Part shown: positions 16,697 through 25,876 of the stretch, piece by piece
Layout of the letters: each line of letters opens with the position of its first letter
Position numbering within the stretch: position 1 is the stretch's first letter
From: Acetatifactor sp.
GTDB taxonomy: Bacteria; Bacillota; Clostridia; Lachnospirales; Lachnospiraceae
NCBI GenBank assembly: GCA_016290775.1
Contig: JAEEVF010000010.1
Location: 62,001-126,000 of the forward strand
Length of the DNA: 64,000 nucleotides
Direction of reading: 5' to 3'
Translations under genes and position numbers: made by a program
The notes under the pieces: model-generated
Told to the model about the DNA's origin: nothing
The model's database searches: none
What the model saw: only the letters and a program-made list of their open reading frames with translations

Positions 16697-19600
16697 TTAA
16701 GCCTGACCTTTACTGCCGTAATAGAAGAATCCCATCATCGTGATGTCGTCGAACTGCGGTGCATCGCCCACAAAGGCATCAATGCCCTCGCGCACGGCGC
16801 GAAGCAGATCTTCAGGCTTATCACTTGCATTGCCGTTCAGTGCCTCGAGCATACGGTCCGGACCCATCAGCTCTTCGCTTGCATTTGTTGCCTCCGGCAC
16901 GCCGTCAGTATATACAAACAAACGGTCTCCGGGCTGAAGTTCAAATTCATGCTCCTTAAAGTGAAGGCCTTCCATCGTTGCAACGGCAGGTGAATGGCGG
17001 TAAGTTACGAGCTCATATGTGCCGTCCGCCTTCTTAAGAGTGGGATGCTCATGACCGGCATTTGCGGCAACGCCCTTACCCGTGGACAGCTCGATCACGG
17101 CAAGCCATACCGTGACAAAGAGCTGTTCCTCGTTTCCTTCACAGAGCTGCTCGTTGACATGCGTCAATGCGTCAGCCGGACTTTCTCCGTTTTGCAAGTG
17201 GCTCTTGATCAAGGTCTTTGCAATGACCATGAACAATGCCGCAGGAACGCCCTTTCCGCTCACGTCCGCCATGACAAGCGCCACGTGATCGTCGTCCACC
17301 ATAAAGTAATCATAAAAGTCACCGCCGACCTCCTTTGCAGGAGTCATCGTCGCATAAAGATCAAATTCCTTCCGCTTCGAGAATTCCTCGAAATCCCTCG
17401 GCAGCATGCTAGCCTGAATGTTCGTGGCGGCCGCAAGTTCACCGACGATCCTTTCCTCCTTTGCCGTCGCTTCCTTCAAGTCCGCAATGTACTTTTCAAG
17501 GGAATCCGTCATGGAGTTAAAGGATCTCGCAAGCTCGCCGATCTCATCGTCCGTGTCCACTTCCGATCTTCTCTGGAAGTTCCCTCCCGTGATCTCCTCC
17601 ACGTCCGAAGTCAGTCTCTTTAAGGGATTGGCGATCTTTCTGGAAAAATATCCCGCCGTCAGTGTGATCAACAGAAGCAATACTGCCGTCAGCACAAGCA
17701 CGCTCTGCAGCACGTTCAAAACGCCTTGGACCACGCTCTGTACCACGTTATCCGTGTTCTTGTCAATGCTGGTACGAATGCCCTGTGCAGGCTTAATGAC
17801 GTTCGAAACGGGGCTCATGAGGCAAAGCTTCCAGTTCGTGGAATCGATGGTCGCATATGCCACGTAAACGGCGTCATCGCCCTCTCCCGTTTTAAGGATT
17901 CCGTCATTTTGCGCCAGGATCTGCCTGCCCACGGACTTCAGAATGGTCTCATAATTGTTGTCAAAGATGTTAAAGGTTTCCTGGGCATTGGGGTCAAGCT
18001 TACCGTCGGCAATGACGTTACCCTCGTCATCGATCATGGTCGCCACGTTGGGCTCCACGATGCCGTCATTGACCATGGAAGCGTTCAGATCCGTCATCAA
18101 AACATCCATTGCCACACATCCGACAAACTCTCCGTCCTTGCCAAAAAACGGTGCCACGCAGGTGATGGTCAAGCCGCGCCCGTATCCATCCCAATAGGTG
18201 TCAGTAAATACGCTCCTCTTACTGCTCTTTCCAAGCTTGTACCAAACGGAATTGCGGTACTCATAATATTGATTTCCTTCGCCTGCCACAAGCTGCGAAT
18301 ACTCGTCATAGCTGATGAGCAAGCCTTTTTCCGTTCCAAGATATATGGTCAGGACGTTTTCATTTTCCTTGATGATCGCCTCGAAGATGTCCTCCATGTT
18401 TCCAAGGATCTCGTTTTCTTCAAGCACGTCCTCATAGGCCACGCCAGGATTTGCAAGTTCCAGCTGCATGGCCCAGATCCCGGCATTCTCCATCTTAGCG
18501 TATTCCGCCGGATGTTTGGGGAATTCCTCCGCTTTTTCAAAGAGCGTGTCAGCATAGCTTGCCGCGTAATCGATCGAAGCGGAATAGGTCGCCAGCTTTG
18601 CCTCCGCAAGCTTCGTCTTGTCCTGTGTCTGCCGCAGGGCATTGCGCTCCAACTCGCTCGTCATGGCAACGGTACTGATCTTGGAAGCATCCTCTCCGAG
18701 CTTCGTGGAACCGTTCACTGCGGAGCCACGGATCATGTAGATCGCATAAAAGCTGATGATGGTGGAAAATACCAGCGTTACCATGGAAAACGTGATCGTG
18801 TTGACCACCATCTTCTTCGACACCGTGTGCTCGTTCATGTCCGCATAGCCGAGCTTACTCATGATCGTATCATCCACGGTCAGGGTTGCAATGATCAAAA
18901 GCAGCGCACCAATGATCTGATAAGGTGATGCAGGGGTGTGCTGCGTACCCAAAATACGGCTCAGGAACGGATCCATGATCATTGTGATGATGATCTCCAT
19001 CGAAAAGATCAGGGACGTGGCGATTGCCGAAACTTCCTTCTGACAGGCAATCTGCACCAATCCGTAGATCGTACGGATGAAGATACCGATAAAGAGTGCG
19101 CTGACCCAAAACCGCCACTGCGTGGGAAACGCAAACTTCGCATTTCCGACTGCGACCTCGATGAGCCACCCGATCAGGGAAAAGATCGCAGCAAACGCCA
19201 TCTGCGAAAAGGTGAGGGCGGCGTTGTCCTCTCCTTCTCCAAGGATGGACACGCCGACAACATATGCGGCAAAGAAAACATCCGCAAATATCAGATAAAT
19301 GATGCTCGTGGACCTTAAGGAGATGTCCGCCACTCCGCCAAACATGAGTAGCAATGCGATGATTGCCATTGCCGTGGCGATCCCCGAGAAGAAATTCACT
19401 TTCTTTCGAAGCAGTAGAAGCATCGGCGTGATAAAGACAAAGTACAGACTGACAACGCTTGAGATCGCAACGGACTCCATTCCTCTCGAGCCTAACAGAA
19501 TGAAAACGTTAAATCCCGTCAGGAGCAGCGCAAAAAAAGCACCCTTCGCAAGCGTTTTCTTTTTCACTTTCAAGATTCTTTTGGCCTTGGCTGCAAAAAG

Positions 19601-19750
19601 GATCACCATACCAATGATATTGGTGATACACACAAAAGAAAACGTGGACACGCTGTCCGGTACGTTGATCAGAAAGACATATTGGATTGCGGCAAGAAAC
19701 GTTATGAACACCAGGCCTAACGTTGCCATACCTTTTTTACCAAGCTTCAT
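16697..19750 (-). CDS. DMT-type transporter domain fused to Cache-HAMP-SpoIIE phosphatase
   Basis: A 1017-residue fusion. Residues 1-295 have about ten hydrophobic helices and resemble a complete EamA/DMT transporter. A further helix (about 315-342) leads to an extracytoplasmic sensor of the dCache type (about 345-665), a transmembrane helix (about 668-695), a HAMP domain (about 695-750) and a PPM phosphatase of the SpoIIE/RsbU type (about 785-1010; MTPAKEVGGDFYDYF, MADVSGKGVPAALFM, VYTDGVPEAT, DDITMMGF). RsbU-type enzymes dephosphorylate STAS anti-sigma antagonists; none is encoded in this window. The start has an AGAGG site. It follows the DUF2156 gene by 30 bases and is the last gene of the export locus. 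The transporter half is unusual. Confidence 0.85.
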   Translation of the reverse strand: MKLGKKGMATLGLVFITFLAAIQYVFLINVPDSVSTFSFVCITNIIGMVILFAAKAKRILKVKKKTLAKGAFFALLLTGFNVFILLGSRGMESVAISSVVSLYFVFITPMLLLLRKKVNFFSGIATAMAIIALLLMFGGVADISLRSTSIIYLIFADVFFAAYVVGVSILGEGEDNAALTFSQMAFAAIFSLIGWLIEVAVGNAKFAFPTQWRFWVSALFIGIFIRTIYGLVQIACQKEVSAIATSLIFSMEIIITMIMDPFLSRILGTQHTPASPYQIIGALLLIIATLTVDDTIMSKLGYADMNEHTVSKKMVVNTITFSMVTLVFSTIISFYAIYMIRGSAVNGSTKLGEDASKISTVAMTSELERNALRQTQDKTKLAEAKLATYSASIDYAASYADTLFEKAEEFPKHPAEYAKMENAGIWAMQLELANPGVAYEDVLEENEILGNMEDIFEAIIKENENVLTIYLGTEKGLLISYDEYSQLVAGEGNQYYEYRNSVWYKLGKSSKRSVFTDTYWDGYGRGLTITCVAPFFGKDGEFVGCVAMDVLMTDLNASMVNDGIVEPNVATMIDDEGNVIADGKLDPNAQETFNIFDNNYETILKSVGRQILAQNDGILKTGEGDDAVYVAYATIDSTNWKLCLMSPVSNVIKPAQGIRTSIDKNTDNVVQSVVQGVLNVLQSVLVLTAVLLLLITLTAGYFSRKIANPLKRLTSDVEEITGGNFQRRSEVDTDDEIGELARSFNSMTDSLEKYIADLKEATAKEERIVGELAAATNIQASMLPRDFEEFSKRKEFDLYATMTPAKEVGGDFYDYFMVDDDHVALVMADVSGKGVPAALFMVIAKTLIKSHLQNGESPADALTHVNEQLCEGNEEQLFVTVWLAVIELSTGKGVAANAGHEHPTLKKADGTYELVTYRHSPAVATMEGLHFKEHEFELQPGDRLFVYTDGVPEATNASEELMGPDRMLEALNGNASDKPEDLLRAVREGIDAFVGDAPQFDDITMMGFFYYGSKGQA

Positions 19751-19780
19751 CGATGATTTCCTCTCACTCTTGGATTTATT

Positions 19781-20707
19781 TTACTGCTCCGTCATGACAT
19801 ATTTCTTGAGCAAAAATGCAGGACCATAGGATTCCTTTAACTGCCTTATTCCCGGAACGCCCACATCCTCCTCATAATTCATGTAGGAAAACTGCAATGC
19901 CCTTTGCTTTGCATCCTCCTGGCGGACCACCCGGTAAACCCCGGGAATGTCCCGTACGCCCTTTTCAACCATGATGTCATAATACTGATCGTTTATGGCG
20001 GATCCAATGCAAAACGCCTCAACCTTCCCGTCCACGCGAAGAACCGTTCCGGAAAGATGCAGCTCGTCATAATGCGCGATCAGCTTTCTGATGTCGCGCA
20101 ATTCACGGCTGAGCGCTTCCTTGTCGTGGGTCTCCTCGTTCTCGTAGATCCAGGTCTCCGAAAACGTAAGAAGCTCATCAAAGTCCAGCGCCGTAACCTG
20201 GCTGACCTCAGCCTTTTTCCCGTATTCGCGCCAGAATTTTCGGATCTCCGAACGCCTTTTTGCGAAGTCTTTTCCCGGGAACTGCGAAAGCGTCTTTACG
20301 TCGTAAACATATTCCGCCAAGTCACGCTCGCAAGCCTTCTGAAAACGACCTGGGAAAGCCTCCTCCAGGAAGTCCGCGTGTTTCTGTGTGAGTGACAGGA
20401 ACTTGACCTTTTTTCCGTAGGCACGCGCGTCCGCAAAAATCCGCTCATATGCCTCCTTCAAGCCCGCCTCGTCCCCTCCAAGGGGTGCCAGGTATACGCG
20501 ATATGCGTCATCGCAAAGATTTTCCCTTAACACATAAAGGAATCCTTCACTGATCGCCGTCGCATCGCCGTACTTTTCATAAAGTGCGTACATGCTTACA
20601 GGGGAGTGCTGACAAGAGCCCTCCCCATAAGCTGATGTGTATGGATAAAGCCGTTCATAGTCTTCTGCCGTAACTGGTTTAAAGTCCAGCTTTTCCATCT
20701 CCGGCAT
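19781..20707 (-). CDS. DUF2156 (phosphatidylglycerol lysyltransferase C-terminal-like) protein
   Basis: A 308-residue protein with the tandem GNAT-like fold of DUF2156, the catalytic half of MprF-type aminoacyl-lipid synthases, but without the membrane flippase half. Visible segments typical of the family are FKPVTAEDYERLYPY at the start, the DFAKRRSEIRKFWREYG region, YDIMVEKGVRDIPGVY and QFSYMNYEEDVGVPGIRQLKESYGP near the end. The family transfers acyl or aminoacyl groups; the acceptor here is unknown. A GAGGAGGAG site precedes the ATG. It lies 40 bases downstream of the second ABC exporter, so co-expression with peptide export is likely. Confidence 0.8.
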   Translation of the reverse strand: MPEMEKLDFKPVTAEDYERLYPYTSAYGEGSCQHSPVSMYALYEKYGDATAISEGFLYVLRENLCDDAYRVYLAPLGGDEAGLKEAYERIFADARAYGKKVKFLSLTQKHADFLEEAFPGRFQKACERDLAEYVYDVKTLSQFPGKDFAKRRSEIRKFWREYGKKAEVSQVTALDFDELLTFSETWIYENEETHDKEALSRELRDIRKLIAHYDELHLSGTVLRVDGKVEAFCIGSAINDQYYDIMVEKGVRDIPGVYRVVRQEDAKQRALQFSYMNYEEDVGVPGIRQLKESYGPAFLLKKYVMTEQ

Positions 20708-20747
20708 GACAGGCTCCTCCTCTTCGCAACAATAATACTTAATTATA

Positions 20748-22943
20748 TCAAGCCCCTTCAGAAACGTCCAGTCTCTGGCGGGCTACCAGCTCTGCAAAGT
20801 AACCATTCTTTGCGATCAGCTGTTCGTATGTGCCGTCCTCAATGATGCGGCCGCCGTCCAATACGATGATGCGGTCACACTGACGAATGGTGGACAGACG
20901 GTGTGCGATCACGATACGCGTGCACTTCATCTTATCCAGTGCTTCCGAAACCTGCTTTTGCGTCAGATTGTCCAAAGCCGAGGTTGCCTCGTCAAACATC
21001 AAAATCTTCGGCTTGGGTGCAACGGCTCTTGCGATCATCAAACGCTGCCTCTGGCCACCGGAAATGCCTCCCTGACCTTCGGAAATGATCGTGTGCATTC
21101 CCATTGGCATGCGGCGGATGTCCTCCGCGATACCTGCGATCTCAGCCGCCTCCCACGCATCGTCCAGCGTCAGCCAAGGCGCCGTGATCACGATGTTCGA
21201 GTACACGTCGCCCATGAACAGCTTGCCGTCCTGCATTACCGTTCCGATTCGTCTTCTTAAGGACTTCGGATCCAGAGATTTCAAGTCTTGTCCGTCATAA
21301 TATACCGCGCCCTTTTGAGGCGTCTCAAAGCCAAGCAGGGTACGCATCAGCGTGCTCTTTCCGCAACCAGTCTTTCCAACAATGGCCACATACTGACCGG
21401 GATGGATCTTTAGGCTTAGGTTGTCCAGGATCATCGGCATATCCTCGCTGTAACGGAAGGACACATTGTTCAGCTCGATGCCGCCCTTGAGCTGCGTCAC
21501 CATCTTCTTGGTCTCATCAATCTCCGGAACCGTCTCAAGGATGGGACGAACCATGTCCAGCGTCGGCTTAATGTTGGCGATCGTCGTCGCAGTGCCCGCC
21601 AGGGTCATGAATGCGCCAAATACCATGCCGTAGGCCGTATTGAATGCATAATACTCCGAAATGGAGACCTTACTCTTTACGGCCGCGTAATAAAGCACCA
21701 TCGTACCGATCACGCTGATGGCCGTTCCAAGGACTCTGCTGACCTTCAAGATCATAGGCGGATTGTAAATGAGCTGTGCGCTCTTGGCGTAAAGCTTGCC
21801 CCACCTCGCAAAGGCGCGATGCTCCGCACCCGACAGGCGGATCTTTTGGATGCCCGTGATGAGACCGTGACACATACCGTCATTCTTTGCGGACAATTCC
21901 ATCTGCTGCTTTGAGATCTTCACCTGAAGAAGCATGGTCACGGCACTCACCACCACATTCACCAGGATGATCACCAGCGCCGGTGCAACCAATGCGGGCG
22001 CATAAACATAGATCTGCGTTACGTATGCCAGCGAGAAAATGCTGGTAAGACCTGTGGAAAGTGCCATTCTCACAAGCTGATCCGCCAAGCTGCTGATATA
22101 GGACACGCGGCTTGACATTTCGCCTGAACTGTAGGTCCTGAAAAAGTTTGCAGGTAAAGTAAGAAGACGCATCATGGCTGCCGCCTGCACGTTAATGCCC
22201 AGCTTTGTGTTGACCCGCATCATCGCAAGGCTCTGGATGATATTCACCATCAAGACGGACAGCGTCGTACAGATCATGAGAATTGCGATGCCGAGCAGAG
22301 CCTGGCCGCTTCCGGACGCAAGCACGTCTGAAAATAGCATATTATTCAGCTTAGGCATCAGCATGCCGACAACAGTTGCCACTGCCGTTGCGCCCCCCAG
22401 GAACGCAAGGTCCGAAGGTGCGATCTGCTCCACAAGATATTTCATGAAGCTTGCAATGTTCATGCGTTTCAACGGAAACGGCTTGTAGAAAGCGACTGCC
22501 TCATCCAATACCAGATTCTCATTTTTACCGCGGAGATTCACGTATTTGCCAGTCTTACGGTCATAGAAACGATATCCTGCGACTCCGTGAGGGATCAGCG
22601 CAACAACGCTTCCATCATCCGCTCTCGTCCCCAGCATGGCACCCACTGCATCTCTGTGCCATCCCTTTTCAAGCTTTACTGTCCTTCTCATGATCCCGTA
22701 AGGACGCATGAGGTACTCAAGCACTTCATTCATGTCCTTGATGCTTTCAGGCACTTCCGAAGCCTTTACGTGGTAATACTTTAAAATCTCTCCAATGGCA
22801 TCCGTGGTCACTGCGCGATCATCATTGAGTGCATCGCTCAGCCGCTTTCCCATGACGGCTTCCGCGATCTCCTGGAAGGAGCCCTCAAATGCGGCAAGAT
22901 CGGCGTCTTTGCGTTGCCTTATTTGTTCATCAAACCAACCCAT
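20748..22943 (-). CDS. NHLM-type bacteriocin export ABC transporter, permease/ATPase without peptidase
   Basis: A 731-residue half-transporter. Residues 1-170 are a soluble N-terminal region with no peptidase Cys. Five to six membrane helices follow (about 175-430), then an ATPase domain (about 475-720) with Walker A VGKTGCGKST, signature ISGGQRQRLMIARA and Walker B ILMFDEATSALD. This matches the NHLM system permease/ATP-binding family, which pairs with a C39 peptidase exporter to form a heterodimer. The start at 22943 has GGAGGAG 6 bases upstream; the longer reading from 22967 overlaps the upstream gene and lacks a site. Sixteen bases separate it from that gene. Confidence 0.88.
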   Translation of the reverse strand: MGWFDEQIRQRKDADLAAFEGSFQEIAEAVMGKRLSDALNDDRAVTTDAIGEILKYYHVKASEVPESIKDMNEVLEYLMRPYGIMRRTVKLEKGWHRDAVGAMLGTRADDGSVVALIPHGVAGYRFYDRKTGKYVNLRGKNENLVLDEAVAFYKPFPLKRMNIASFMKYLVEQIAPSDLAFLGGATAVATVVGMLMPKLNNMLFSDVLASGSGQALLGIAILMICTTLSVLMVNIIQSLAMMRVNTKLGINVQAAAMMRLLTLPANFFRTYSSGEMSSRVSYISSLADQLVRMALSTGLTSIFSLAYVTQIYVYAPALVAPALVIILVNVVVSAVTMLLQVKISKQQMELSAKNDGMCHGLITGIQKIRLSGAEHRAFARWGKLYAKSAQLIYNPPMILKVSRVLGTAISVIGTMVLYYAAVKSKVSISEYYAFNTAYGMVFGAFMTLAGTATTIANIKPTLDMVRPILETVPEIDETKKMVTQLKGGIELNNVSFRYSEDMPMILDNLSLKIHPGQYVAIVGKTGCGKSTLMRTLLGFETPQKGAVYYDGQDLKSLDPKSLRRRIGTVMQDGKLFMGDVYSNIVITAPWLTLDDAWEAAEIAGIAEDIRRMPMGMHTIISEGQGGISGGQRQRLMIARAVAPKPKILMFDEATSALDNLTQKQVSEALDKMKCTRIVIAHRLSTIRQCDRIIVLDGGRIIEDGTYEQLIAKNGYFAELVARQRLDVSEGA

Positions 22944-22959
22944 TTGATCTCCTCCTTCC

Positions 22960-25146
22960 CTATTCACTTGTCACGAGCTGCGTGTACAGCCCGCCATTCT
23001 TCATCAGTTCCTCATGCGTACCACGCTCCACGACCTTGCCGTGATCCATAACGATGATCTCATCACAGCTGCGGATCGTGCTAAGCCTGTGGGCGATCAC
23101 GACGCAGGAAATGCCGCGGTCTCGGATAGATTCCACAACCTCAAATTCCGTGCGTGCATCCAATGCACTGGTGGCCTCGTCCATGATGATCATGGTGGGG
23201 TCCTGTGCCAGCACACGCGCGATCTCAAGGCGCTGCCTCTGGCCGCCCGAGAAATCACGCCCGCCTTCTACGAGCTTATACTGATAGCCGCCCTCACGCT
23301 GCATGATGTCTTCATGGATCTTCGCGTCGCGGGCCGCCATGATCATTTCAAAATCTTCGATGGAGGTGTCCCACATCTTGATATTATTGGCAATGGTGTC
23401 CTCAAACAGGATGATGTCCTGATCCACCACGGCAACGGAACCCGTAAAGACGTTCCTGTCAATCTCGGAGATCGGCTTTCCGTCAAACAAGATCTCGCCG
23501 CTCCAAGGCTGATAAAGCCCTGAGATCAGCTTTGCCAGCGTGGACTTTCCACATCCGGAAAAGCCCACGAAAGCCACTCTCTTGCCCTGCTCCAGCGTCA
23601 GGTTAAAATCCTCGATGAGCGGTGCATCCAGACGAGCATAGCCAAAGGTCACGTGCTTCATTTCCAGCGTTCCTGAAAGCTTGTCGTACTTTTCGGTTCC
23701 TTCCGTATCCCTTACGTAAGGATCATCCGGATACTGCATCACGTCCTCGATGCGCTCCATGTTGGTACGCATCTCCTGAATGGTCTGCCCTGCAGAGATC
23801 AACTGATCTGCAGGCTGCATGAAGGACATCAGGAACCCCTGAAATGCCATGATCATGCCGACGGTGAACTTCCCCTGCATGGTGAGCCAAACGCCCAGGA
23901 TCAGGATCAAAACATTCATGACGTTGCTCACAACGCCCGGGATCATTCCAAGGTATGCATTCAGCTTCACGTAGCGAACATTCTGCGTGTTCACGGATGC
24001 CTGATAGCCCGACCACTTTTCAAAATATCCATTCTCGGCGCCGCTAGCCTTAATGGTCTCGATCATGTCCATGGCACCCACGGTCGCACTAGACAGCTTG
24101 CCCTGGTCTCGCATGGCAACACGCGTAATGTTGATCCTCTTTTTGCTGATGATGCGCGAAACCATCGTGTTGATTGCAAGCGAACCTAGTCCTACCAGCG
24201 TCAAGATCCAAGAATAACGGAACATGACCACAAGATAAAAGATCATCATCGCCGTGTTCAAAAGCAATGGCGCAATGGTGTTCGCAAGCTCATCCGCGAT
24301 GCTTGCATTGCTGATCATTCTGCTTTGGATGTCGCCCGCCATACGCTGCGAGAAAAACTCCATGGGAAGCTTTAAGACCTTCCACAGATAGCTTGTGCTG
24401 CCGACGGCATCCATCTTACCGCTGATGCGCAAGGAATATACCGCCGCGATCCAACCGGCAGCGATCTGAACCGCTGCAAGAAGCGCAAACCCAATAAAGA
24501 AAGGGGTTACCCAAGAAGGGTTCTTTCCCGGGAGCAAAAAGTCAAGAAACGCTCTGGAAAAGCCGGATTGAATGATGTTGGAAAGCGACGCGATGATCGT
24601 CGTCAGGAACACAAAAAGAATGGCCGTTTCCGCGCCCTTAAGCCTCTTTTTTGCAAACTCCCACACGGACTTTGGTTTGCCGCTTGGCTCGAACCCTTCG
24701 TCCGGCTCGATCATCAGGGCAACGCCCGTGAAGGCCTCATCAAAACGCTCCATGGAAACGGAGTAGCTCCCCCTCGCGGGGTCGTTCAGATACACCTTGT
24801 TTCCCTTGAAGCCGTCGCAGACCACAAAATGATTGAACTCCCAGTGAATGATGCAAGGAAAGCTACCAAGCCTTCGAAGTTCCTCGGGCTCGAGTTTATA
24901 TCCATCCGCCTTCATGCCATAGCTCCTGGCCGCACGAAGCACGTTCCTTGCATTGGATCCATCCCTGCTGACGCCGCAGTCATAGCGCACCTGCTCCAGG
25001 GTGACCCATTTATTATAATAAGCCAAAACCATGCAAAGAGAAGCCGCTCCACATTCGAGCGCCTCCATCTGCATCACGACGGGAACCTTTGCTACCCCGT
25101 TTTTGACCGGCTTTTTGATTGGCTTTTTCGTTGTTTCCGCTGCCAT
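22960..25146 (-). CDS. NHLM-type bacteriocin export ABC transporter with C39 peptidase
   Basis: A 728-residue peptidase-containing exporter. Residues 20-150 are a C39 peptidase with intact catalytic residues: Cys32 in ALECGAASL, His106 in EFNHFVV and Asp122 in LNDPARG. Membrane helices follow (about 180-420) and an ATPase domain (Walker A FSGCGKST, signature FSGGQRQRLEIARV, Walker B IIMDEATSALD). Such proteins cleave leader peptides after a small-residue pair while exporting the core peptide. The gene lies directly downstream of the precursor peptide gene and the HlyD-like stub and upstream of its probable partner ATPase. Inner membrane. Confidence 0.9.
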   Translation of the reverse strand: MAAETTKKPIKKPVKNGVAKVPVVMQMEALECGAASLCMVLAYYNKWVTLEQVRYDCGVSRDGSNARNVLRAARSYGMKADGYKLEPEELRRLGSFPCIIHWEFNHFVVCDGFKGNKVYLNDPARGSYSVSMERFDEAFTGVALMIEPDEGFEPSGKPKSVWEFAKKRLKGAETAILFVFLTTIIASLSNIIQSGFSRAFLDFLLPGKNPSWVTPFFIGFALLAAVQIAAGWIAAVYSLRISGKMDAVGSTSYLWKVLKLPMEFFSQRMAGDIQSRMISNASIADELANTIAPLLLNTAMMIFYLVVMFRYSWILTLVGLGSLAINTMVSRIISKKRINITRVAMRDQGKLSSATVGAMDMIETIKASGAENGYFEKWSGYQASVNTQNVRYVKLNAYLGMIPGVVSNVMNVLILILGVWLTMQGKFTVGMIMAFQGFLMSFMQPADQLISAGQTIQEMRTNMERIEDVMQYPDDPYVRDTEGTEKYDKLSGTLEMKHVTFGYARLDAPLIEDFNLTLEQGKRVAFVGFSGCGKSTLAKLISGLYQPWSGEILFDGKPISEIDRNVFTGSVAVVDQDIILFEDTIANNIKMWDTSIEDFEMIMAARDAKIHEDIMQREGGYQYKLVEGGRDFSGGQRQRLEIARVLAQDPTMIIMDEATSALDARTEFEVVESIRDRGISCVVIAHRLSTIRSCDEIIVMDHGKVVERGTHEELMKNGGLYTQLVTSE

Positions 25147-25167
25147 GCCCGGCTAGCTCCTTTCGTC

Positions 25168-25386
25168 TTAATTGGTCACAATGGTAATGGGATGGATCGT
25201 CTCCGTCCTGCCATCCTCCGTCGTCACGGTAACCGTACCGAGCGCGCCCCAAGCCAAAAAGCCCGCGAGCAAAAGAATGATCGCGATCAGCGCAAGCCAC
25301 ACCGAAGGCGTGGTCACGCGGATGTAATCATTTAATTGCTCTGGAGAGGACACTCTGTCAATGCTCTTTTGACGAAACAAACTCAT
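25168..25386 (-). CDS. Short HlyD-like NHLM secretion protein stub, one membrane helix
   Basis: A 72-residue protein: a 30-residue N-terminal segment (residues 8-27 read SIDRVSSPEQLNDYIRVTTP) that is characteristic of the start of NHLM HlyD-like secretion proteins, one transmembrane helix (about 29-50) and about 20 residues outside, ending TIHPITIVTN. Full-length family members continue for several hundred residues with coiled-coil and beta-barrel adaptor domains. Here only 21 bases separate the stop from the next gene, so nothing remains of those domains. The AAGGAGG site is excellent. It may be a real minimal subunit or the remnant of a deletion. Confidence 0.7.
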   Translation of the reverse strand: MSLFRQKSIDRVSSPEQLNDYIRVTTPSVWLALIAIILLLAGFLAWGALGTVTVTTEDGRTETIHPITIVTN

Positions 25387-25414
25387 CTTGTTTTCCTCCT
25401 TTTTACTATCGAAA

Positions 25415-25444
25415 ATAAGGAGGCTTCCTTCAAAGCCTCCTTAT
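25415..25444 (-). terminator. Hairpin between precursor gene and export genes (attenuator/partial terminator)
   Basis: A perfect 12-base stem (ATAAGGAGGCTT / AAGCCTCCTTAT) with a 6-base loop lies between the precursor stop and the exporter genes. On the minus strand only a short TTTTC follows, so termination is probably partial. Such hairpins commonly raise precursor over exporter mRNA. Confidence 0.5.
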
Positions 25445-25461
25445 CTGTTTTTCGTGGATCG

Positions 25462-25719
25462 TTAATAGATTTCATACCTTCTTCCGGTTTGGGACTCTTT
25501 GTCATCATCAGCGCTTCCGGCCACATTATCTGCTCTTCCTGTCAGATTATCAGCGCTTCCGGCTGCAGCCAGCATCTCAAGATCCTCTTCAGCCAGCTTC
25601 CGATCCTTCATGAAATCAATGGTCTTGTTTGAAAACAATTGCTTCTCTAACCTCTCATAGAGGTTGCTCTCCTTGGTGAAGTCAGCATCCTTTATGAGTT
25701 TTTCAATACGATCTGCCAT
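25462..25719 (-). CDS. Candidate secreted peptide precursor with C39-type leader and repeat core
   Basis: An 85-residue acidic peptide. Residues 1-54 look like a leader: charged amphipathic start and the segment LAEEDLEMLAAAG, which resembles the E-L-x-x-V-x-G-G type sites cleaved by C39 peptidases, with Ala-Gly in place of Gly-Gly. The predicted core (55-85) has three copies of a G-S/R-A-D-N/D unit (SADN, RADN, SADD) and ends ESQTGRRYEIY. It lacks Cys, so lanthionine or sactionine chemistry is not expected. The ATG at 25719 has AGGAGGTG ideally placed. It lies between the sigma factor gene and the exporter genes. Identification rests on leader shape and context. Confidence 0.65.
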   Translation of the reverse strand: MADRIEKLIKDADFTKESNLYERLEKQLFSNKTIDFMKDRKLAEEDLEMLAAAGSADNLTGRADNVAGSADDDKESQTGRRYEIY

Positions 25720-25876
25720 AACTCCACCTCCTATCCAAATAATACTGATATCGCGTTTCTTTATTATGCAATAATGTTGTTCCAAATGCTTCAGGGCAAT
25801 TTACACGGTTCCCTTTCACCCATATATACGAAGCAGCCACGCAAAATCCATGCAAAAAAGATATGATCTCGAAAAA

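Noticed and set aside
17726..18928. 400-codon plus-strand open frame
   Set aside because: Antisense to the transporter-phosphatase fusion, whose domains are clear.
25147..25167. Remains of the missing HlyD domains
   Set aside because: Only 21 bases are available before the exporter gene and they hold a ribosome site.
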